Source: an uncultured Clostridia bacterium | Lineage (GTDB): Bacteria > Bacillota > Clostridia > Christensenellales > UBA1242 | Assembly (NCBI GenBank): GCA_945937975.1 | Contig: CAMEUD010000039.1 | Span: 1-10,303 of the forward strand | Length of the DNA stretch: 10,303 nucleotides | Direction: 5' to 3' | Part shown: positions 6,569 to 10,303 of the stretch, in pieces | Position numbering within the stretch: the stretch's first letter is position 1 | Layout: every line of letters starts with the position of its first letter | The notes under the pieces: model-generated | The model's database searches: none | What the model was told of the DNA's origin: nothing | Seen by the model: the letters and a program-made list of their open reading frames with translations, nothing else | Program-made: the position numbers and the translations under genes

Positions 6569-7221
6569 AAGTTATTTTGATTGGTGCAAATGGAAGAATG
6601 GGCAAAGAGATGCAATATTTTTTTACCCAAAACAAAGTAGATTATGTTGCGATAGATAAAGATAATGCAAAAGATTTAAAAGATAAGTGTGGAGATATTA
6701 TATTAGATTTTTCAACTCCTGATGCTTTAATTCAAAACTTAACTTTTGCAAAAAATAAAAAGTTACCACTGGTTATAGCAACAACAAATCACACAAAAGA
6801 AAATTTTGATGAGATAAAAGAGCAAAGCAAAGTTATACCTATTTTTATGTCATCAAATTTTTCTATTATGTTTAATGTTCTAAACAGAATGGTAAGAAAT
6901 ATAAAGGGACAACAAGACCAAGAAATAGTTTTGGAAGAAGTACATCATAAAACAAAAAAAGATATTCCATCTGGTTCGGCAAAAATGTTAATAGCAACAT
7001 TAAAGAAAAATAACATAACACCAAAAGTTGTTGCACTTAGAGTTGGCAAAGTTATTGGTATTCATAAAGTGAAAGTGTATAACGATTTTGAAACTTTAAC
7101 TCTTGTGCATAATGTAGAAAGCAGACAAGTATTTTGTCTTGGTGCATATAATGCTTGCAAGTTTATTGTAACAAAAAAGAATGGTTTGTTTGATATGGAG
7201 AATTTGATTGATAGTTTGTAA
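6565..7221 (+). CDS. dapB: 4-hydroxy-tetrahydrodipicolinate reductase
   Basis: Reduces the DapA product to tetrahydrodipicolinate with NAD(P)H. The 218 residues are short for the family (E. coli has about 273), similar to compact thermophile and clostridial forms. The nucleotide fold has G-A-N-G-R-M-G (7-13), and acidic residues follow strand two (A-I-D-K-D), compatible with NADH use. D-F-S-T-P is at 49-53. The catalytic motif H-H-K-T-K-K-D-I-P-S-G-S-A spans 127-139, with His127/His128 and Lys131 aligning with E. coli His159/His160 and Lys163. A-T-T-N-H-T (72-77) carries Asn where most family members have Gly in G-T-T-G. The start overlaps dapA by four bases (ATGA), and the 3' end overlaps the aspartokinase start by 14 bases. 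Translational coupling on both sides is likely. Confidence 0.94.
   Translation: MKVILIGANGRMGKEMQYFFTQNKVDYVAIDKDNAKDLKDKCGDIILDFSTPDALIQNLTFAKNKKLPLVIATTNHTKENFDEIKEQSKVIPIFMSSNFSIMFNVLNRMVRNIKGQQDQEIVLEEVHHKTKKDIPSGSAKMLIATLKKNNITPKVVALRVGKVIGIHKVKVYNDFETLTLVHNVESRQVFCLGAYNACKFIVTKKNGLFDMENLIDSL
7197..7210 (+). promoter_or_regulatory. Ribosome site and TTG start of the aspartokinase gene
   Basis: GGAG (7197-7200) inside the end of dapB is seven bases from TTG at 7208-7210. The next residues are I-V-C-K-F-G-G-T-S, the canonical aspartokinase N-terminus, and no ATG lies in frame nearby. This makes TTG the best start and places it 14 bases inside dapB. Confidence 0.75.
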
Positions 7222-8167
7222 GTTTGGTGGTACATCAACCACGAGTTTAAAGTCAATTCAAAATATAAAGTTATTAAAAGATAAAAACTCCAAAAGACAG
7301 GTTTTTGTCTTTTCTGCAATTGGGAAAAGTCGCAAGGGCGATAAAAAAATAACTGATTTATTGATCGAAATATCTCAAAATAAAAATGTAACAAAAAATA
7401 AAAAAATAATATTAAATAAGTTTAAAAAATTACAAAAAATATTAAAAATAAACGTAAGTACACAAAAATTATTAAACAAATTTTATAACAAATTTTTGTC
7501 AACCCAAAATGCCGATTATCTCATATCAAGAGGTGAATATTTAACAACTTTATTTATGTCAAAATATCTTGGTATTAAATTTATTCCCGCAGAAAAGATT
7601 ATTTTCTTTCAAGATAATAAAATAAATTACAAAAAAACAAAAAATAAATTAAATAATTATATAAATAAATACAAAATAATTGCAACTTGTGGATTTTATG
7701 GTATTGATGAAAATAACAAGATAAAATTATTTTCTCGTGGTGGCTCTGATATAACTGGGGCGATAATTGCAAAATGTTTACACGCAAATGTGTATGAAAA
7801 TTGGACAGATGTTTGTGGAATAAAACAAGTCAATCCAAAAATTACGATATCAAAACAAATCAAAAAAATGTCTTACACCGACTTGGATATAATGACAAAA
7901 TGTGATGCAAATGTAATTCATAATGATTGTATAAGAATTTTGCAAGGCGAAAACATAAAACTTAAAGTTGGAAATATATTTAAAATAAATAGCAAAAAAA
8001 CTGTGGTGGTTGACAAGTGCAGGGAAGTTAGATTTATCTGTTACAAAGTTGAAGATTCCAAAGTTTTTGTATACTACAAAGATAAAAAATTAAATTTTAT
8101 TCAAAAGATATGCTCGCCCCAAAATTTCAAGGAAAAAATTTTGCAAATTTATAAAAAACTTTATTGA
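7208..8167 (+). CDS. lysC: Aspartokinase with reduced C-terminal regulatory region
   Basis: Phosphorylates L-aspartate with ATP, the first step of the pathway served by the three genes upstream. The amino-acid-kinase domain is complete: K-F-G-G-T-S (5-10), F-S-A-I-G-K-S near 35-41, S-R-G-E (107-110), G-F-Y-G near 162, S-R-G-G-S-D (176-181), W-T-D-V (199-202) and D-A-N-V-I-H (233-238). The catalytic part ends near residue 260. Only about 59 residues follow, against the 130 or more of the usual two ACT domains that bind lysine or threonine. At 319 residues it is about 80-130 short. There is no frameshift sign: the frame ends cleanly at TGA and a promoter follows. The enzyme is probably active but weakly or differently feedback-regulated (inference). 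The start is TTG. Whether it is lysC-, dapG- or thrA-type cannot be decided; the symbol reflects operon context. Confidence 0.9.
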   Translation: MIVCKFGGTSTTSLKSIQNIKLLKDKNSKRQVFVFSAIGKSRKGDKKITDLLIEISQNKNVTKNKKIILNKFKKLQKILKINVSTQKLLNKFYNKFLSTQNADYLISRGEYLTTLFMSKYLGIKFIPAEKIIFFQDNKINYKKTKNKLNNYINKYKIIATCGFYGIDENNKIKLFSRGGSDITGAIIAKCLHANVYENWTDVCGIKQVNPKITISKQIKKMSYTDLDIMTKCDANVIHNDCIRILQGENIKLKVGNIFKINSKKTVVVDKCREVRFICYKVEDSKVFVYYKDKKLNFIQKICSPQNFKEKILQIYKKLY

Positions 8168-8192
8168 AAATCTTTCAAGTATGTGATATATT
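8164..8192 (+). promoter_or_regulatory. Extended -10 promoter of the ATP-grasp gene
   Basis: TTGAAA (8164-8169) and TATATT (8187-8192) are 17 bp apart, with T-G-A (8184-8186) forming an extended -10. The -35 overlaps the aspartokinase stop codon. A small inverted repeat, TTGAAA-ATC-TTTCAA (8164-8178), covers the -35 and might be a regulator site. This promoter lets the ATP-grasp gene be expressed apart from the dap operon. Confidence 0.75.
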
Positions 8193-8211
8193 TTAGGCAA
8201 GAGGTTTTCTT

Positions 8212-9090
8212 ATGAGAGGGAAAATTTTAGTAGTATATAATGATGAAATAGGTGATGAGTTTACCTTTATTGAAAAAAATAAAATGCTAATTGATGCTGC
8301 CAAAAAGTTCAACATTGCACTTACTTTTAGGTCAAACACTCAACTATATACCTACATAGATAACGACGAAGTTAAATCTCATGAAAGTTATGGCACATAT
8401 GACTATTGTTTGTTTTTTAACAAAGATGCGCACCTTGCCAAAAACTTGGAAATGATGGGCGTAAAGGTTGTTAATCCGTCAAAGGCTCTTGATATTTGTG
8501 AAAACAAAGCAAATATGTATCAAGAACTAGCGACAACAAATGTAAACATTCCAAAAACTGTAATTTTTCCATCAATTAACCCAAATAATCAAAAAAGTAT
8601 TTATGATTTCATTCAAAATGCAATAAGTGATTTAGGGTTGCCACTTGTAATAAAAGATTTTTACGGTGCATCCGGCGAAAATGTATTTTTGGCACGAACA
8701 AAAGAAGATATCTACAAAATTATTTCGGAGCATAGTTACAGCAGGCTTTTATTCCAAGAATATATAACGGAATCAAGTGGAAGTGATATAAGAATTTTTG
8801 TAATAAAGAACAAGGTTGTTGCATCGCTAAGGCGTCAAGGCAGTGGAAATGATTTTAGGTCAAATGTTGGTCTTGGTGGGTCAATGTCTGCATATATACC
8901 AACCTATAGCGATGAACAACTTGCAATAAATGCGGCAAAAACTCTTGGTTGTGATTTTGCAGTTGTTGATATTTTAAGGAGTATAAATGGCCCGGTTGTG
9001 TGCGAAGTTAATGCAACTGCCAACATAAATCATTTTTATGATGTTTGCAAAGTAAACATAGCAGAACTATTGTTTAAACAAATAAAATAA
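8212..9090 (+). CDS. RimK-like ATP-grasp ligase, substrate unknown
   Basis: A 292-residue protein of the RimK-type ATP-grasp superfamily, which joins a carboxylate (via acyl phosphate) to an amine, often adding amino acids such as glutamate to proteins, peptides or cofactors. An N-terminal pre-ATP-grasp domain (1-85) leads to V-N-P-S-K-A-L-D-I-C-E-N-K (87-99), the usual entry to the fold. ATP-binding Lys148 is followed by the flexible loop G-A-S-G (152-155), then F-Q-E-Y-I (181-185), S-D-I-R-I-F-V (191-197), R-R-Q-G and F-R-S-N (207-218), G-G-S (222-224), Asp253 and the metal-binding E-V-N (265-267). All catalytic positions look intact. AGAGG lies eight bases before ATG. It follows the DAP operon by 44 bases but has its own promoter. 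LysX is unlikely because the lysine route here is the DAP one. The substrate is open. Confidence 0.88.
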   Translation: MRGKILVVYNDEIGDEFTFIEKNKMLIDAAKKFNIALTFRSNTQLYTYIDNDEVKSHESYGTYDYCLFFNKDAHLAKNLEMMGVKVVNPSKALDICENKANMYQELATTNVNIPKTVIFPSINPNNQKSIYDFIQNAISDLGLPLVIKDFYGASGENVFLARTKEDIYKIISEHSYSRLLFQEYITESSGSDIRIFVIKNKVVASLRRQGSGNDFRSNVGLGGSMSAYIPTYSDEQLAINAAKTLGCDFAVVDILRSINGPVVCEVNATANINHFYDVCKVNIAELLFKQIK

Positions 9091-9128
9091 AAAATACACT
9101 TTTGAGTTTTACTCAAGAGTGTATTTTT
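9090..9128. terminator. Bidirectional terminator shared by the ATP-grasp and kinase genes
   Basis: AAAATACACTTTTGAGT (9091-9107) pairs with ACTCAAGAGTGTATTTT (9111-9127) across a three-base loop with one T-G wobble, giving 17 bp. T-runs follow on both strands. It starts at the ATP-grasp stop. The minus-strand kinase stop (9109-9111) falls in its loop region, so half of the stem is also coding sequence for the kinase C-terminus. Confidence 0.9.
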
Positions 9129-10074
9129 TTGTATTTTTATCAACCTTGTATGTATTCTTTTTGTCCCTTTTTGGTGTTAGAATGTTTATATATGCTTGTA
9201 ACAACTCTCTTTTTTTGATGCCTATAATATTGTCAACAAGTTGCAATTTCTGATTTGGAATGTAAACAACTTTTTTTTGAAGGGATTTCCCAAGATTTAT
9301 TGTATTAAAATCTCTTATTACAAATTTAACATAATTAAGTAGTTGTGGTTTGTCTTTTGCATAGAGAATAATTTCTCTTGCAAGTTCGTTATTTTCGCAT
9401 CCAATTATACAGTTGTTGTTTAATATGTTAAAATTGTATGGTGAAAATCTTAAGTTTAAATTTATAATACTAAAAATATCTTCAAAATTCTTTATGCTCG
9501 TAAATCCAAAAGATAACTCATTGTCAAACAGTGGTGCAACTTTTAGTGTTGGGATATCTCCATTATTGTCCAAAATAAATCCAAAATTGCAGTCATGCCT
9601 GTCTGATTGGCAAGTGAGATAATCAAAAACTATCATTTTAAATAAATCAAATTCAATTTCTTCTGTGTCAAGATTGCATTCGTTTTGTTTTTTAAGTTTT
9701 TCAAGATTTCTAATGATACAACACAGCCCATCATTTGCTCCAAAGGAATAGGTGGCACAAGCAACAAAAGACTGGTTGTTGTTTACAAAATTGTTTGAAA
9801 CAAGGCCTTTGTAGGTTATGTTGTCGTGCTTTAGTTCTGCCAAATCGTATTCAACACAATTTATTTTCATTCGTTTTGCAATTTCATTGCATATAAGTTC
9901 GTTATATCGCAAATCTTCACTTTCTTGGGTCTTAAAATAAATATATTTTCCATTATAGAACAATTTGAAATGTGGTGATTTGTAACTTCTGTTTATGCGA
10001 AAGTCAGACCTTAAGTTGTCTATGTATTTCTGTTTAAGTTTTTTATATTTTGACCTATTCTTCAAAAGTCCCAT
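9109..10074 (-). CDS. HipA/CtkA-like serine/threonine kinase-fold protein
   Basis: A 321-residue protein with HipA-C or CtkA-like kinase features. Y-F-K (Lys48) is the likely ATP lysine, followed by Y-N-E-L-I-C-N-E-I-A (57-66) as the partner-Glu helix. The catalytic loop S-D-R-H-D-C-N-F-G-F has Asp158, His160 and Asn163. P-L-F-D-N-E (Asp184) is the metal-binding motif. It lacks the HipA N-terminal region, and no HipB-like antitoxin gene is adjacent in the window, so it may be a stand-alone kinase. Starts: the frame extends to a TTG at 10137, but the promoter at 10102-10130 lies inside that extension. ATG at 10086 has AAGG directly abutting it. ATG at 10074 has AAAGGA 11 bases upstream and a 21-base leader, so I prefer it. 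Its last codons lie in the shared terminator stem. Kinase fold likely; toxin role uncertain. Confidence 0.78.
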   Translation of the reverse strand: MGLLKNRSKYKKLKQKYIDNLRSDFRINRSYKSPHFKLFYNGKYIYFKTQESEDLRYNELICNEIAKRMKINCVEYDLAELKHDNITYKGLVSNNFVNNNQSFVACATYSFGANDGLCCIIRNLEKLKKQNECNLDTEEIEFDLFKMIVFDYLTCQSDRHDCNFGFILDNNGDIPTLKVAPLFDNELSFGFTSIKNFEDIFSIINLNLRFSPYNFNILNNNCIIGCENNELAREIILYAKDKPQLLNYVKFVIRDFNTINLGKSLQKKVVYIPNQKLQLVDNIIGIKKRELLQAYINILTPKRDKKNTYKVDKNTKKYTLE

Positions 10075-10101
10075 TACGTCTAACATCCTTTTATTATATA
10101 T

Positions 10102-10130
10102 ATGATATGATAAAAATACGGGGTTGTCAA
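10102..10130 (-). promoter_or_regulatory. Promoter of the HipA-like kinase gene
   Basis: On the minus strand, consensus TTGACA (plus coordinates 10125-10130) and TATCAT (10102-10107) are 17 bp apart. Transcription should start near 10095. This leaves a leader of about 9 bases to the ATG at 10086 or 21 bases to the ATG at 10074, and makes a TTG start at 10137 impossible from this promoter. Confidence 0.75.
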
Positions 10131-10191
10131 TATACAAAAAAGGACAAAATGAATAGAATAAAAAAATGTTTAAAAAATTTTAAAAAAGTCG

Positions 10192-10220
10192 TTGACAATG
10201 CTTGAAGTATGTGGTATTAT
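10192..10220 (+). promoter_or_regulatory. Strong extended -10 promoter of the gene to the right of the window
   Basis: Consensus TTGACA (10192-10197), 17-bp spacing, T-G-G as extended -10 (10212-10214) and TATTAT (10215-10220). This is the best promoter in the window. The predicted start is near 10227 on the plus strand. It diverges from the kinase gene, and an A/T-rich tract (10159-10187) lies directly upstream like an UP element. No start codon with a ribosome site follows before the window ends. Confidence 0.8.
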
Positions 10221-10225
10221 CTTGT

Positions 10226-10251
10226 TGTTATCACACAGAAGTGTGGTAGCA
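10226..10251 (+). promoter_or_regulatory. 5'-terminal hairpin of the outgoing transcript
   Basis: T-T-A-T-C-A-C-A-C (10228-10236) pairs with G-T-G-T-G-G-T-A-G (10241-10249) around an AGAA tetraloop. It can extend by G-C and T-A pairs to about 11 bp with two G-T wobbles. It starts at the predicted first base of the transcript and has no T-tract. It may protect the RNA 5' end, bind a protein in a leader, or be an operator overlapping the start site. Confidence 0.5.
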
Positions 10252-10303
10252 AGAACCATAAAAATTAAATATTGTACAAGAATAGTAAAGGTTAATTGTT
10301 TAG
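10252..10303 (+). other. Untranslated leader up to the right window edge
   Basis: About fifty bases after the hairpin hold no open frame with a ribosome site. This is probably the continuing 5' leader of a gene beyond the edge. The identity of that gene cannot be told. Confidence 0.4.

Noticed and set aside
7062..7394. Minus-strand open frame across the dapB-aspartokinase junction
   Set aside because: Antisense to two well-supported enzymes, no start signals.
7599..7787. Minus-strand open frame within the aspartokinase gene
   Set aside because: Short antisense shadow across conserved kinase motifs.
8164..8178. Short inverted repeat after the aspartokinase gene as a terminator
   Set aside because: Six base pairs, all A/T except one, no T-tract, and it overlaps a good promoter.
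9413..9622. Plus-strand open frame within the kinase gene
   Set aside because: Antisense to the kinase catalytic loop and without a ribosome site.

Overview
The window is AT-rich DNA with short intergenic gaps, good sigma-70-type promoters, GGAG-type ribosome binding sites, a lipobox lipoprotein and U-tailed intrinsic terminators. This points to a low-GC member of the Bacillota (Firmicutes), probably an uncultured gut-type Clostridia or Bacilli lineage. TGA serves as a genuine stop (dapA, the aspartokinase gene) and no gene has an internal TGA, so the Mollicutes code is not in use. A DAP pathway operon implies a cell-wall-bearing organism that makes its own diaminopimelate. The lineage is inferred from sequence style, not from a database match.

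Left part (1-4660), envelope proteins of little-known function. A Tyr/Asn-rich gene that is cut by the left window edge ends at a strong terminator. Converging on it is a minus-strand gene for a membrane-anchored protein with a long Lys/Glu-rich tether and a C-terminal DUF2188-like domain. Divergent from that one are two plus-strand genes, each with its own promoter: a small secreted beta-rich protein and a lipoprotein with repeated G-D/N-Y-x-Y-Y blades (DUF5050/beta-propeller-like). A perfect 11-bp terminator hairpin closes this part.

Middle part (4746-8167), a tightly packed operon asd-dapA-dapB-aspartokinase. The genes overlap by 1, 4 and 14 nt. Together they encode aspartate -> aspartyl phosphate -> aspartate semialdehyde -> dihydrodipicolinate (hydroxy form) -> tetrahydrodipicolinate, the first four steps towards DAP and lysine. 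The aspartokinase lacks a full C-terminal ACT regulatory region, and the asd ribosome binding site lies inside a hairpin that reaches almost to the start codon.

Right part (8168-10303). A RimK-like ATP-grasp ligase gene with its own extended -10 promoter faces a minus-strand HipA/CtkA-like protein kinase gene. They share one bidirectional terminator whose stem also encodes the last residues of the kinase. The kinase gene has a clear promoter that rules out its longest reading-frame start. At the far right, a near-consensus promoter drives a transcript leaving the window, with a stable hairpin at its very 5' end. No intergenic stretch exceeds 300 bases. I see no tRNA, rRNA, CRISPR array or insertion sequence. 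I did not find a convincing new multi-gene system. The most interesting points are the shortened aspartokinase, the asd leader hairpin, the orphan ATP-grasp ligase and the stand-alone HipA-like kinase.
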